A DNA stretch of 64,000 nucleotides, from positions 1 through 64,000 of the forward strand of contig JBGALC010000012.1 of NCBI GenBank assembly GCA_044224095.1. The letters are read 5' to 3'. Position 1 is the first letter of the stretch. Each line of letters begins with the position of its first letter. Made by a program: the position numbers and the translations under genes. Of the stretch, positions 25,901-35,125 are shown in pieces. Under the pieces are notes generated by a model. The model did no database searches. It was not told the origin of the DNA and was given only the letters and a program-made list of their open reading frames with translations. This DNA comes from Micropruina sp044224095 (GTDB taxonomy: Bacteria; Actinomycetota; Actinomycetes; Propionibacteriales; Propionibacteriaceae).

Positions 25901-26961
25901 TGACCACTCTGCCCAATACCAAGACGAACCCGTTGACCGCGGGCCAGCTGCCGAAGTACGCCACCTTGCTCGCGCTGGGCGGTGCCGTGGTCGTCGGTGC
26001 GCTCGTGGACGCGACGGCCCTGGGCGGATTCGATCCCGGAACCACCCTCTTCCTCGGCGCGGTGATCTTCCTGCCCGTGATGTACCTGATCGCCTTCGCG
26101 GTCGAGGGACGCCGGGCCGCGACCGACCGGCTCGCCACCAATCTGGTGACCGGCTCCTTCCTGCTGGCCTTGCTGCCGCTGGTGTCGCTGTTGTGGGAAA
26201 CCCTCTCCAACGGCCTGCCGGGCTTCAACGCGAAGTTCTTCACCTGGTCAATGCGGAACGTGATCGGCGAGGGCGGCGGCGCCATCCACGCCATCTACGG
26301 GACCCTGATCGTGACTGGCATCGCCACGCTCATCGCGGTACCGATCGGGCTGATGGCCGCCATCTACCTGGTCGAGTACGGCCGGGGGGCGCTGGCCCGG
26401 GGGATCACCTTTTTCGTGGACGTGATGACCGGCATCCCCTCGATCGTCGCCGGCCTGTTCGCCTACGCGTTGATGGCGCTGGCGTTCGGCCCGGGCACCA
26501 TCAACGGCTTCTCCGGCTCGCTGGCCCTGTCGGTGCTGATGATTCCGATCGTGGTGCGTGCCACCGAGGAACTGCTCCGGATCGTCCCCAATGAGCTGCG
26601 CGAGGCCTCCTACGCCCTGGGCGTCCCGAAATGGCGCACCATCCTCTCGGTGGTGCTGCCCACATCGATCTCGGGCATCGTCTCGGGTGTGATCCTGGCC
26701 ATCGCCCGGATCATCGGCGAAACGGCTCCGCTGATGATCGCTGCCGGCTTCACCAACTCGATCAACACCAACCCGTTCGCCAACCCGATGATGACGCTGC
26801 CGGTGTTCGTCTACGACCAGTACGCCCACCCCGGTGTGGAACGCATCTTCTACACCGAACGGGCCTGGACCGGCGCGCTCACCCTGATCCTGCTGGTCAT
26901 GGTGCTCAACCTGCTGGGCCGCTTCATCGCCAAACGCTTCGCCCCGAAACTCGGGCGCTGA
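25900..26961 (+). CDS. pstA: Phosphate ABC transporter permease PstA
   Basis: 353 residues. About 100 N-terminal residues carry extra membrane helices before the transporter core, longer than the ~300-residue E. coli protein. Core motifs: YLVEYGRG, GIPSIVAGLFAY, EASYALGVPKWRTI and IIGETAPLM. It is coupled to pstC by a 1-base stop/start overlap and followed 20 bases later by pstB. Confidence 0.95.
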   Translation: MTTLPNTKTNPLTAGQLPKYATLLALGGAVVVGALVDATALGGFDPGTTLFLGAVIFLPVMYLIAFAVEGRRAATDRLATNLVTGSFLLALLPLVSLLWETLSNGLPGFNAKFFTWSMRNVIGEGGGAIHAIYGTLIVTGIATLIAVPIGLMAAIYLVEYGRGALARGITFFVDVMTGIPSIVAGLFAYALMALAFGPGTINGFSGSLALSVLMIPIVVRATEELLRIVPNELREASYALGVPKWRTILSVVLPTSISGIVSGVILAIARIIGETAPLMIAAGFTNSINTNPFANPMMTLPVFVYDQYAHPGVERIFYTERAWTGALTLILLVMVLNLLGRFIAKRFAPKLGR

Positions 26962-26981
26962 CCGAAGGAGGAACTCGACGC

Positions 26982-27761
26982 ATGTCCAAGAGGATCGAGG
27001 TCACCGACCTCAACTGCTACTACGGCAAGTTTCTCGCCGTCGAAAACGTCTCGATGATCATCCAGCCACGGTCGGTGACCGCGTTCATCGGACCGTCCGG
27101 CTGCGGCAAGTCCACCTTCCTGCGCACCCTGAACCGGATGCACGAGGTGATCCCCGGCGCCTATGTCGAGGGCGAGGTGCTGATCGACGGCAACAACCTC
27201 TACGGCCCCGGTGTCGACCCGGTGAACGTGCGCCGCCAGGTCGGCATGGTGTTCCAGCGGCCCAACCCGTTCCCCACCATGTCGATCAAGGACAACGTGC
27301 TGGCCGGCTACAAGCTGAACAAGCAGCGGATGAACGCCGCCGAGTCGCAGGAGCTGCTGGAGAAGTCGCTGCGCGGCGCAAACCTGTGGGAGGAGGTCAA
27401 GAACCGGCTGGACAAGCCGGGTTCCGGCCTCTCCGGCGGCCAGCAGCAGCGGCTCTGCATCGCCCGGGCGATCGCCATGCAGCCCGAGGTGCTGCTGATG
27501 GACGAGCCGTGCTCCGCCCTCGATCCGATCTCGACGCTGGCCGTGGAAGACCTGATCCAGGAGCTCAAGGAGACCTACACGATCGTGATCGTCACCCACA
27601 ACATGCAGCAGGCGGCGCGGGTGTCGGACGAGACGGCGTTCTTCAACATCGCCGGCACCGGGGCACCCGGCAAGCTGATCGAGATGGCCTCCACCGAGAA
27701 GATCTTCTCCACCCCGGACGACAAGGCCACCGAGGACTACATCACCGGCCGGTTCGGCTGA
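26982..27761 (+). CDS. pstB: Phosphate ABC transporter ATPase PstB
   Basis: 259 residues. Walker A GPSGCGKST followed by FLRTLNRMHEV, the PstB-specific MVFQRPNPFPTMSI, signature LSGGQQQRLCIARA, Walker B LLMDEPCSALDP and the H-loop VTHNMQQAARVSD. The start has a strong GGAGG site. It is the last pst gene here. No phoU follows, so phosphate signalling through PhoU, if present, is encoded elsewhere. Confidence 0.97.
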   Translation: MSKRIEVTDLNCYYGKFLAVENVSMIIQPRSVTAFIGPSGCGKSTFLRTLNRMHEVIPGAYVEGEVLIDGNNLYGPGVDPVNVRRQVGMVFQRPNPFPTMSIKDNVLAGYKLNKQRMNAAESQELLEKSLRGANLWEEVKNRLDKPGSGLSGGQQQRLCIARAIAMQPEVLLMDEPCSALDPISTLAVEDLIQELKETYTIVIVTHNMQQAARVSDETAFFNIAGTGAPGKLIEMASTEKIFSTPDDKATEDYITGRFG

Positions 27762-27790
27762 CGTATCCGGCACCCGTCTAGACTCGCCCC

Positions 27791-28663
27791 GTGAGTCAGG
27801 CTGGATGGTATCCGGATCCGGGCGGCCAGCCCGGGATGTACCGCTACTGGACGGGTTCGTCCTGGTCGGCGTCGATCACCAACAACCCGATGCAGGCGTC
27901 GCCACCGGGAGGTGTCGGCGCGCCGCAGCGTCCCGGGCCGGCCGGCTGGAATCCCAACAACCAGCGGCGCCGCTCGCCGATCGGCTGGTGGCTCGGCATC
28001 GCCGCGATCGTGGTCGTCCTCGGCCTGGTCGGCTGGTTGGCCGTCCGCAACCTGGGCGGCATCCTCGGCACCACTCCGTCCGCCGGCTCGAACCCGACCC
28101 AGAACGTCTGCCCCAAGCAGGTCTCCACCACCGTCACCCCGGCGCCGGCCCCGAACGACGGGCGGGTGCACGGGGGCGCACTCTCCTACCCGGCGCTGGG
28201 CAGCCCGTGGGACGCGCCGCGTCCGGAGACCCGGGTGCCGTTCGGCCGCGACGTGCTCACCCAGACGGTCACCGTGGAGGCCAACTACAAGGCGAACTCG
28301 AGCTGGGTGGCCTCGGTGCTGGTCGGCGAACTGGTCGCCGGCGACGGCTTCTTCAGCCCGCAGCAGGGCTCCGAGATCGTGGTCAAGTGCATCATGGGCG
28401 TCTTCTACGACGACGCCGAGGTGGTCCGCGACGACAAGGTGAACAAGGCCACCACGGTCGACGGCAAGGACGCCTGGCTGGTGGAGACCCACCTCACCTT
28501 CGACATCCCGAACCTGAAGACCAAGGGCGAACTGGCGATCATCCTGATCGTGGCCACCTCGGACGCCTCGTCCAGCATCTTCTACGCCTCGATCCCCGAC
28601 ACCGCCGCCGAGCTCGTCCCGGACGCCCGCCGGGCGATGGGCGGCCTGCGGGTCACCGGCTGA
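27791..28663 (+). CDS. DUF2510 membrane-anchored protein of unknown function
   Basis: 290 residues, GTG start. The N-terminus has the DUF2510 motif (GWYPDPGGQPGMYRYWTGSSW), a short Trp/Pro-rich module common in actinobacterial envelope proteins. A membrane helix is at ~65-88 (WWLGIAAIVVVLGLVGWLAV). The remaining ~200 residues are predicted outside, with two cysteines (CPK and VKCIMG) that may pair. Function unknown. It begins 29 bases after pstB but has no obvious link to phosphate. Confidence 0.75.
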   Translation: MSQAGWYPDPGGQPGMYRYWTGSSWSASITNNPMQASPPGGVGAPQRPGPAGWNPNNQRRRSPIGWWLGIAAIVVVLGLVGWLAVRNLGGILGTTPSAGSNPTQNVCPKQVSTTVTPAPAPNDGRVHGGALSYPALGSPWDAPRPETRVPFGRDVLTQTVTVEANYKANSSWVASVLVGELVAGDGFFSPQQGSEIVVKCIMGVFYDDAEVVRDDKVNKATTVDGKDAWLVETHLTFDIPNLKTKGELAIILIVATSDASSSIFYASIPDTAAELVPDARRAMGGLRVTG

Positions 28664-28675
28664 CCCGGGCGGGCA

Positions 28676-29869
28676 TCACCGGCAGGGCACCAGGCCCAGG
28701 GCGACCTTCAGCGTCACCACCCTGATCGCGGACGCCCGCACCTGCGCGGCGACGTCCGGGTCCTTGGCGGCAGTGCGAATACCGGCGACGAACTCGTCGG
28801 CCAGGCCCGGCGTCACCGTCATCGCCAGGTCGCCGCCGGCCTTGAGGAATCCGATGCCGCGCTGCTTCGCCGGCACCGACGCCATCGACCGGGCGGCGCC
28901 CAGGTCGTCGGAGATGACCACCCCGGCGAAGCCGAGTCGCTCCCGGATCAGGTCGATCACCTTCGGCGAGAACACCGCCCGGTGCCGAGCGTCGATGCGG
29001 GTGTAGGTCACCGTCGACACCATCACGCTCGAGGCGCCCGCCGACACCGCCAGCGCGAACGGTTCCAGGTACGGGTCGTCGGCCCGGGTCACGGTGTCCT
29101 TCACCCCGGCGGTGAAGTCGGTGTTGCCGCGCACCCGTCCGATGCCCGGGAAGTGCTTCACCGAGGTGGCGACACCGGCCGCGTCCATGCCCTCGACGAA
29201 CGCGGCGACCTTCGCCGCCACCACGCCGGGGTCGGCGCCGTAGCCGCGGCCCAGCGCCCCGATCGGCGCGTTCCCGCGACCCAGGGACGCCGGCACCGTG
29301 TCGGCGACCGGCGCCAGCGTCCAGTGCACCCCGGCGGACCGGAGCTGCCTCCCCCAGCGGGTGGCCCGCGATCTCAACCTGTCGTCGGCCCAGCCGGCCT
29401 GCACCTTCGCCGAGGGGATGGTGTCGAAGCCGGGGCCCTTCAGCCGCTGCACCAGGCCTCCCTCCTGGTCGACGGAGACCAGGATCGGCGTGCGCAACCC
29501 GGCGATCTTCAACCGGTCGGTGACCCGGCGGACGCCGGCGGTGCCGTCGCCGTGGCCGCCCATCAGGATCACCGAGCCGATCTTCAGCGTGCGCAGCACG
29601 GCCAGCTCGGACGCCGAGGCGCCGGTGACGCCGACCATCACCACCTGCCCCACCTGTTCGGCGAGGCTCATCCGTTCGACGATCCGGGTCGCGCATTCCG
29701 CGGCGGTCGGCGCTGCCGGCGTGCCGGGCGACGACGACGCCGGCTGCGAAGGGGAGGCCGGCGATGACGAGGGCGCCGGCTGCTGCGTCGGCGCCGTCGG
29801 CGCCGGGGCGTCCGAGCAGCCGGCCAGCAGGGTCGCCAGCGCTCCGGTGAGGACGGTGCGACGCCTCAT
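28676..29869 (-). CDS. LpqI-like glycoside hydrolase family 3 lipoprotein
   Basis: 397 residues with a lipoprotein signal (lipobox LLAGC), a Ser/Pro/Ala-rich linker to ~60, then a GH3 barrel. Landmarks: VSVDQEGGLVQRL, SVKHFPGIGRVRGNTD and the VISDDLGA strand carrying the nucleophile Asp. The GIGRVRGNTD form resembles mycobacterial LpqI rather than E. coli NagZ (GHG). Members release N-acetylglucosamine from cell-wall fragments. Its ATG overlaps the mtr stop by 4 bases. Confidence 0.86.
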   Translation of the reverse strand: MRRRTVLTGALATLLAGCSDAPAPTAPTQQPAPSSSPASPSQPASSSPGTPAAPTAAECATRIVERMSLAEQVGQVVMVGVTGASASELAVLRTLKIGSVILMGGHGDGTAGVRRVTDRLKIAGLRTPILVSVDQEGGLVQRLKGPGFDTIPSAKVQAGWADDRLRSRATRWGRQLRSAGVHWTLAPVADTVPASLGRGNAPIGALGRGYGADPGVVAAKVAAFVEGMDAAGVATSVKHFPGIGRVRGNTDFTAGVKDTVTRADDPYLEPFALAVSAGASSVMVSTVTYTRIDARHRAVFSPKVIDLIRERLGFAGVVISDDLGAARSMASVPAKQRGIGFLKAGGDLAMTVTPGLADEFVAGIRTAAKDPDVAAQVRASAIRVVTLKVALGLVPCR

Positions 29870-31251
29870 AGCTCCAGCGCCAGCAGCGCGTTCTCGACCA
29901 CCTCGGTCAGGGCCGGATGGATCCAGTACTGGCCGCGCGCCATGCTCGGCACGTCGAGGTCGAAGCTCATCGCCTGGATCAGCGGCTGGATCAGCGTGGT
30001 CGCCTCCGGCCCCAGCAGGTGGGCGCCGATCAGCCGCTTGGTCTTCGGGTCGGCGATCAGCTTCACGAAGTGCTCGGTGTCCTCCATCGCCCAGCCGTAG
30101 GCGACGCTGCCGTAGTCCTGCCGGACCGTCACGTAGGGCTTGCCGCGTTCCTGCGCCGCCGCCTCGGTCAGGCCCACCGAGGCGATCTGCGGGTCGCTGA
30201 ACACGGCGTGCGGGATGAACCGGTGGTCGGCGGCGATCATCCGGCGCGGGTGCAGCAGGTTGTGCTGCACCACTCGGGCCTCGTGGTTGGCGACATGCTT
30301 GAGCTGGTCGGCCGACGACATGTCGCCGAGCGCGAAGATGCCCTTGACGTTGGTCTGCTGGTGGTCGTCGACCTTCACCCGCCCGTCGGCGTGGGTCTCC
30401 ACCCCGGTGGCGACCAGGTTCAGCAGGTCGCCGTTGGGAATGCGGCCCAGCGCCACCAGCACCCGTTCGCACTCGAAGTCGTAGTGGATGCCGTCGGGGT
30501 CGACGCTCTCCACGATCACCGTGTCGCGCTCGGTCATCTCCATGCCGACCACCTGCTGCTTCAGCCGGACGTTCACCCGCGTCGCCAGTTGTTCGGTGAA
30601 CGCGGCGGCGATGTCGGCGTCCAGGTGCCGCAGCATCACCTCGGAGCGCTGCAACACCGTCACCCGGGTGCCGAACGCGGAGAAGATGTGCGCGAACTCC
30701 GCGGCGATGAAGCCGCCGCCGATGATCACCAGCGAGGCCGGCAGCGCGTCCAGGCGCATGATGTCGTCGGAGGTGTGCACCCGGGCGGCGACCCGCGGAT
30801 CCTCCAGGCCCGGATAGTCGGGCACGTGCGGCCGGGAGCCGCCGGCCAGCACGAACCGGTCGGCGGTGAAGGTCTCGTCGCCGACGTTGAGCCGCTTCGG
30901 GCCGGTGAAGCGCGCCGCCTCCCGGTACAGCGTGACGTTGCGGTTGCTGCGCCGCCACTCCTCGCCGCCTTCGCTGATCGGGTCGATCCGGCCGAAGATC
31001 CGGTCGCGGATGCCGGCCCAGTCGGCGCTCGCTGCGCCGAGGTCGACGCCGAGCCGCTTCGCGTGTTCGACCGAAGCCGCCAGGTCGGCCGGGTGGACGA
31101 ACATCTTGGTCGGGATGCATCCCACGTTCAGGCAGGTGCCGCCGAAGCGTTCCCCCTTGTCGACCAGGGCAACCTCAAGATCGTCGAACTGGGAGTCGAT
31201 GATCGAGTTGCCCGAGCCGGAACCGATCACGCACAGGTCGAAATGCCGCAT
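29866..31251 (-). CDS. mtr: Mycothione reductase
   Basis: 461 residues of the pyridine nucleotide-disulfide oxidoreductase family. The FAD-binding N-terminus has GSGSGNSI, characteristic of Mtr, and the redox pair is in GGTCLNVGCIPTKMFV. NADPH-binding IIGGGFIAAEFAHIF, ALGDMSSADQLKHVAN and the C-terminal WIHPALTEVVENALL with the catalytic His follow. It reduces mycothiol disulfide with NADPH. Coupled to the LpqI-like gene downstream by an ATGA overlap, an odd functional pairing. Confidence 0.93.
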   Translation of the reverse strand: MRHFDLCVIGSGSGNSIIDSQFDDLEVALVDKGERFGGTCLNVGCIPTKMFVHPADLAASVEHAKRLGVDLGAASADWAGIRDRIFGRIDPISEGGEEWRRSNRNVTLYREAARFTGPKRLNVGDETFTADRFVLAGGSRPHVPDYPGLEDPRVAARVHTSDDIMRLDALPASLVIIGGGFIAAEFAHIFSAFGTRVTVLQRSEVMLRHLDADIAAAFTEQLATRVNVRLKQQVVGMEMTERDTVIVESVDPDGIHYDFECERVLVALGRIPNGDLLNLVATGVETHADGRVKVDDHQQTNVKGIFALGDMSSADQLKHVANHEARVVQHNLLHPRRMIAADHRFIPHAVFSDPQIASVGLTEAAAQERGKPYVTVRQDYGSVAYGWAMEDTEHFVKLIADPKTKRLIGAHLLGPEATTLIQPLIQAMSFDLDVPSMARGQYWIHPALTEVVENALLALEL

Positions 31252-31309
31252 GGGCCGATTCTTGCACTCGCCGGTGACGGGTCGGTTTCCGACCGGGCCG
31301 GGCCGATCC

Positions 31310-32257
31310 TCAGATTCCCGCGTAGGAGTGCAGGCCCGAGACCAGCAGGTTGATGCCGACGAAGTTGAACCAGAAGCAGGCCAGCCCGACGATCGCCACC
31401 ACGGCGGCCCGCCTGCCCCGCCAGCCGGCGGTCGCCCGGGCGTGCAGGTAGCCGGCGTAGACGACCCAGGTGACCAGCGACCAGGTCTCCTTCGGGTCCC
31501 AGCCCCAGAACCGCCCCCAGGCGTACTCGGCCCAGACGGCGCCGGCGGCGATCGCGAACGTCCACAGCGGGAAGGCGAAGGCGTGGAAGCGATAGGCCAG
31601 CTCGTCGATCCGGGACGACGACGGCAGCTTGATCAGGTAGCCGCGGACCCGCTCGCGCCGTTCCGCGCGGCTCTTCAGCAGGTACAGGACGGAGAGCAGC
31701 CCGCCGACGTTGAGCGCCGCGCCGGCGGTGGCGGCGGCGACGATGTGCACGATGAACCACACCGAGTGCAGCGCCGGCACCAGCGGCGCCACCGCGACGT
31801 AGAAGACGGTGACCGCGAGGCCCTGGCCGACCACCGTCAGCAACGCCACCGGCAGCCCCAGCCAGCGGACGCCGCGGAACGCCAGCACCAGGTAGAAGGT
31901 GACCACGAGCAGCAACGCCATGGTCACGAACTCGTACATGTTGCCCCAGGGGAACCGGTTGCCGGCGATGCCGCGGAACACCACCCCGGCCAGGTGACAG
32001 GCCCAGCCGATCACCGTCAGCGCCAGCCCCATCCGGCCGAACATGTCGGTGCGCAACCGGGCGCGCTGATCGGCCGCGCTCGGCCCGGCCTCGGCCTCGG
32101 GCAGCTCCGGCCCCCCGGCGCCGACCAGGACGCCGGCCGGTGCGGCCACCGGTTCCAGCCGGCGGGCCACCGCCCACTCGGCGGCGAACGCTGCCAGTGC
32201 CACCAGGTAGACCACCGCGGAGGTCACCATCGCCAGATTCGACCAGTAATCGGCCAT
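31310..32257 (-). CDS. ccsB: Cytochrome c biogenesis protein CcsB (CcsA/CycK family)
   Basis: About 315 residues with eight or so membrane helices and the heme-handling motif WGRFWGWDPKETW. Conserved histidines are visible in the helices (LHSVWFIVHI and YRFHAFAF). It works with ResB in System II to move and attach heme to apocytochrome c outside the membrane. The ATG at 32257 overlaps the resB stop by one base (TGATG) and sits 7 bases from a GGGAG site; a GTG one codon earlier is possible. Confidence 0.93.
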   Translation of the reverse strand: MADYWSNLAMVTSAVVYLVALAAFAAEWAVARRLEPVAAPAGVLVGAGGPELPEAEAGPSAADQRARLRTDMFGRMGLALTVIGWACHLAGVVFRGIAGNRFPWGNMYEFVTMALLLVVTFYLVLAFRGVRWLGLPVALLTVVGQGLAVTVFYVAVAPLVPALHSVWFIVHIVAAATAGAALNVGGLLSVLYLLKSRAERRERVRGYLIKLPSSSRIDELAYRFHAFAFPLWTFAIAAGAVWAEYAWGRFWGWDPKETWSLVTWVVYAGYLHARATAGWRGRRAAVVAIVGLACFWFNFVGINLLVSGLHSYAGI

Positions 32258-33807
32258 CACGGTTCTCCCTTCTGGGTGGAGCCTGCGTCACCGACCTCGG
32301 CGAACGCAAGCCCCAAATCGTCGGCGATCAGCCGCAGTTCGTCGTCCAGGCCGCCACGGCCCTCGGTGCGGTCCAGCCCGGCCAGTTCCACGCCGTCGCC
32401 GTGCACCCGCAGCCAGACCCGGCGGGGCCGGATGAACAGCGACAGGCACAGCCCGGCGACGGCGACCAGCACCGAGATGAAGACCAGCCACAGCCCGGGG
32501 GTGCTGGAGACCTGCAGGCTCACCCAGCGCTTCCAGTCGTGGAACTGGATCGAGCTGCCGTCGGGCAGGTCGAAGATCTCACCCGGCCGCAGCGTGAAGC
32601 GCAGTTTCGAGCCGTCCGGCTTGGTGAACTGGGTGAGGCCGGTGGTGTCCAGCGAGTAGACGTTCTCGGGTGCGCCGGTCGCCTCCTTGGGCGGCCCGTG
32701 CCAGGCGTTGAGCAGCAGCCGCGGGTTCAGCGCGTCCGGGAACACCGACGTGCCGCCGCTGTCGGTGTCCACGGCAGTGGGCAGGAACAGAGCCTCGAAC
32801 GCCAGCCGTTCCGGACGGGCGTACGGCGCCTTCACCACCCCGACCGACAGGAAGTTGCCGTCCTGGGGCAGCAGGATCACCGGCCCGGCGAACGCCACCC
32901 GGCCCTGCGGATCCTTGACCGTGACGTCGACGGCGTAGCCGTGGCCGACCAGGTGCACGGTGCTGTCGCCCAGCACCAGCGGATGGTTCACCTCGAGGTC
33001 CTGCCGGCTGTCGACGCCGCCCAGGGTGGTCGTGGTGTCGGCGCGGAACACCCGGGCGGCGCCGCGCTGCACCGGTCCGGTCTCGAACTTCGCCTCGAAC
33101 GCGTTCAGCCGCACGGTGAACGGCACCAGCTGCTGGGCCCGGAAGGCACCGCCGGAGCTGAAGTCGTCGAACTGGCTCAGGGTGTTGCTGAACGAGCCGC
33201 CCTCGACGACCGCGACGCTGCCCTTGTAGCCGAACAGGGAGCCCCAGGCCAGGCCGCAGAGCAGGAACACCAGCGAGACATGGAAGACCAGGTTGCCCAG
33301 TTCGCGCAGATAGCCGCGCTCGGCGCTGACCGAGTCGTCCAGCCGGCGGATCCGGAACCGGCGGGCGGCGAGCACCTTCTCCGCGGCGTCCAGCACCCCG
33401 TCGGCGCGATCGCTGGTCAGCGCGAGATGGGCCGGCAGGCGTCCGAGATTGCGCGGGGTGACCGGCGGCTCGCCGCGCAGCCCGCGCAGGTAGACCCCGA
33501 TCCGGGGGATGATGCAGCCGACCAGGGAGACGAACAGCAGCAGGTAGATCGCCGCGAACCAGGCCGACGCGTAGACGTCGAACATGCCGATGGCGTCGTA
33601 GAAGCCGCCCAGCTGCGGATTATCGGTGATGAACTCGCGGACCCGCACCGGCGAGGTCGGACGCTGCGGCAGCAGCGAGCCGGGAATCGCGCCCAGGGCC
33701 AGCGCGAAGAGCAGCACCAGCGCCGTCCGCATCGAGGTGAGCTGGGTCCACACGAAGCGCACGGCCTCGGCCGGACGCAGCGTCGCGGGCGCCGACCGCA
33801 CGGCCAT
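32257..33807 (-). CDS. resB: Cytochrome c biogenesis protein ResB
   Basis: 516 residues. Three N-terminal membrane helices (SMRTALVLLFALALGAIPGSLLPQ, a second near YASAWFAAIYLLLF, a third near LGNLVFHVSLVFLL), a large extracytoplasmic domain, and a fourth helix near the C-terminus (LWLVFISVLVAVAGLCLSL). It pairs with CcsB as cytochrome c heme lyase. It starts in a TGATG overlap with ccdA and ends in one with ccsB. Confidence 0.93.
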   Translation of the reverse strand: MAVRSAPATLRPAEAVRFVWTQLTSMRTALVLLFALALGAIPGSLLPQRPTSPVRVREFITDNPQLGGFYDAIGMFDVYASAWFAAIYLLLFVSLVGCIIPRIGVYLRGLRGEPPVTPRNLGRLPAHLALTSDRADGVLDAAEKVLAARRFRIRRLDDSVSAERGYLRELGNLVFHVSLVFLLCGLAWGSLFGYKGSVAVVEGGSFSNTLSQFDDFSSGGAFRAQQLVPFTVRLNAFEAKFETGPVQRGAARVFRADTTTTLGGVDSRQDLEVNHPLVLGDSTVHLVGHGYAVDVTVKDPQGRVAFAGPVILLPQDGNFLSVGVVKAPYARPERLAFEALFLPTAVDTDSGGTSVFPDALNPRLLLNAWHGPPKEATGAPENVYSLDTTGLTQFTKPDGSKLRFTLRPGEIFDLPDGSSIQFHDWKRWVSLQVSSTPGLWLVFISVLVAVAGLCLSLFIRPRRVWLRVHGDGVELAGLDRTEGRGGLDDELRLIADDLGLAFAEVGDAGSTQKGEP

Positions 33808-34568
33808 CAGATCACCGTCCCGAAGCTCGCCGCCCACTGCCGCAGGGCGCCCATCAGGACGTCCCAGCCGCCGGTCAGCAGCAGCACCCCGACCACGATC
33901 ATCATCACGCCGCCGGTGACCTGCAGCACCCGATGGTGACGCTTGACGAAGGCCAGCGTCGAGCCGAACCGATCCAGGGCGATGCCGGCGATCAGGAACG
34001 GCAGACCAAGCCCGAGCGCGTAGCACAGGGCCAGCAGCGCGCCGCGCAGGGCGGTGGCCTCGTTGAGCGCCAGGGTCAGCACGACCTGCAGCGCCGGCCC
34101 GATGCAGGGCGTCCAGCCGAGCGCGAAGACGATTCCGAGCAGCGGCGCCGCGGCCAGGCCCATCCGGGGTCGCAGGTTGAGCCGGAACGTGCGGCCGGCG
34201 AACGGCAGCCAGCCGGCGAAGGCCAGCCCGAGCGCGATGGCGAGCAGCCCGCCGATGGTGGTGATCAGCCCGCGCCACTGCATCAGGGTGGTGCCCAGCG
34301 AGCCGAACAGCACCCCGCCGGAGACGAACACCACGGCGAAACCCAGCACGAACAGCGAGGTGCCGGCCAGCACCCGGCCACGCCGGGAACCTGCGGCCAC
34401 CTGGGTGGCGCTCAGCCCGCTGGCGTAGGACAGGTAGCCGGGCAGCAGCGGCAGCACGCATGGCGAGAAGAACGACACCAGCCCGGCCAGCAGCGCCACC
34501 GGAACCGCCAGCAGCATGGTGCCGCCGACGGCCTGCCGGGCCCAGTCACCGATCTCGAGAAGGATCAT
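33807..34568 (-). CDS. ccdA: Thiol-disulfide transporter CcdA
   Basis: 253 residues, six or more helices. The redox cysteines are in SFFSPCVLPLLPGY and FALGWTPCIGPAL, as in the CcdA/DsbD core. It passes electrons from cytosolic thioredoxin to the extracytoplasmic TlpA/ResA-like protein encoded upstream, keeping apocytochrome cysteines reduced. Joined by TGATG overlaps on both sides. Confidence 0.94.
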   Translation of the reverse strand: MILLEIGDWARQAVGGTMLLAVPVALLAGLVSFFSPCVLPLLPGYLSYASGLSATQVAAGSRRGRVLAGTSLFVLGFAVVFVSGGVLFGSLGTTLMQWRGLITTIGGLLAIALGLAFAGWLPFAGRTFRLNLRPRMGLAAAPLLGIVFALGWTPCIGPALQVVLTLALNEATALRGALLALCYALGLGLPFLIAGIALDRFGSTLAFVKRHHRVLQVTGGVMMIVVGVLLLTGGWDVLMGALRQWAASFGTVI

Positions 34569-35125
34569 CAGCGGCCCGCCGCCACGTCCTCGATCAGTCC
34601 GACCAGGGTCGCCTCGGTCGCCTCGCCCAGGACCCGGGCGGCGATCCGCCCCTCGGCGTCCACGATCACGGTGCTGGGAATCGCATTCAGCGGGAGCTTG
34701 CCGGCGAACCTCAGCACCAGCTCACCGCTGGGGTCGAACAGGTTCGGGTAGGGGACCTTGAACTCCCGGACGAAGGCCTGCGCCTGCGGGGTACCGCTGT
34801 CGCGGGTGTTGAGCCCGACGAACTGGGCGATCTTCCCGGTCCGCTCGGCGGCCCGCACCAGCGCAGGCGCCTCCTTCACGCACGGCGGGCACCAGGAGCC
34901 CCACACGTTGTAGACGAGCACCCGGCCGGTGACCGACGAGCTGCTCCACGGTTGGCCGTCCAGCGTGGTGCCCTCGATGGCGGGGGCCGGCGTCCGTTCG
35001 CCGGCCGGCACCCGGGTGATGGTGCCGTCGCCACTGACGTAGCCGCCCTCGGCCGAGGTCGCCCCGGTGCAGGCGGCCAGCAGCAGCGCCAGCACGCTCA
35101 CCCAGAGCACGGCCAGACGACGCAT
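34568..35125 (-). CDS. TlpA/ResA-like thioredoxin lipoprotein
   Basis: 185 residues. The signal peptide ends in lipobox LLAAC. The thioredoxin active site is WGSWCPPC, followed by AIPSTVIVD with the cis-proline. It probably reduces apocytochrome c before heme attachment, taking electrons from CcdA. The ATG at 35125 is in a TGATG overlap with the phosphoglycerate-mutase-like gene, and its stop overlaps the ccdA start the same way. Confidence 0.92.
   Translation of the reverse strand: MRRLAVLWVSVLALLLAACTGATSAEGGYVSGDGTITRVPAGERTPAPAIEGTTLDGQPWSSSSVTGRVLVYNVWGSWCPPCVKEAPALVRAAERTGKIAQFVGLNTRDSGTPQAQAFVREFKVPYPNLFDPSGELVLRFAGKLPLNAIPSTVIVDAEGRIAARVLGEATEATLVGLIEDVAAGR

Noticed and set aside
32257..34461. 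A resB frame extended upstream through ccdA
   Set aside because: The extension is a shadow of ccdA; the ATG at 33807 with the TGATG overlap is the sensible start.
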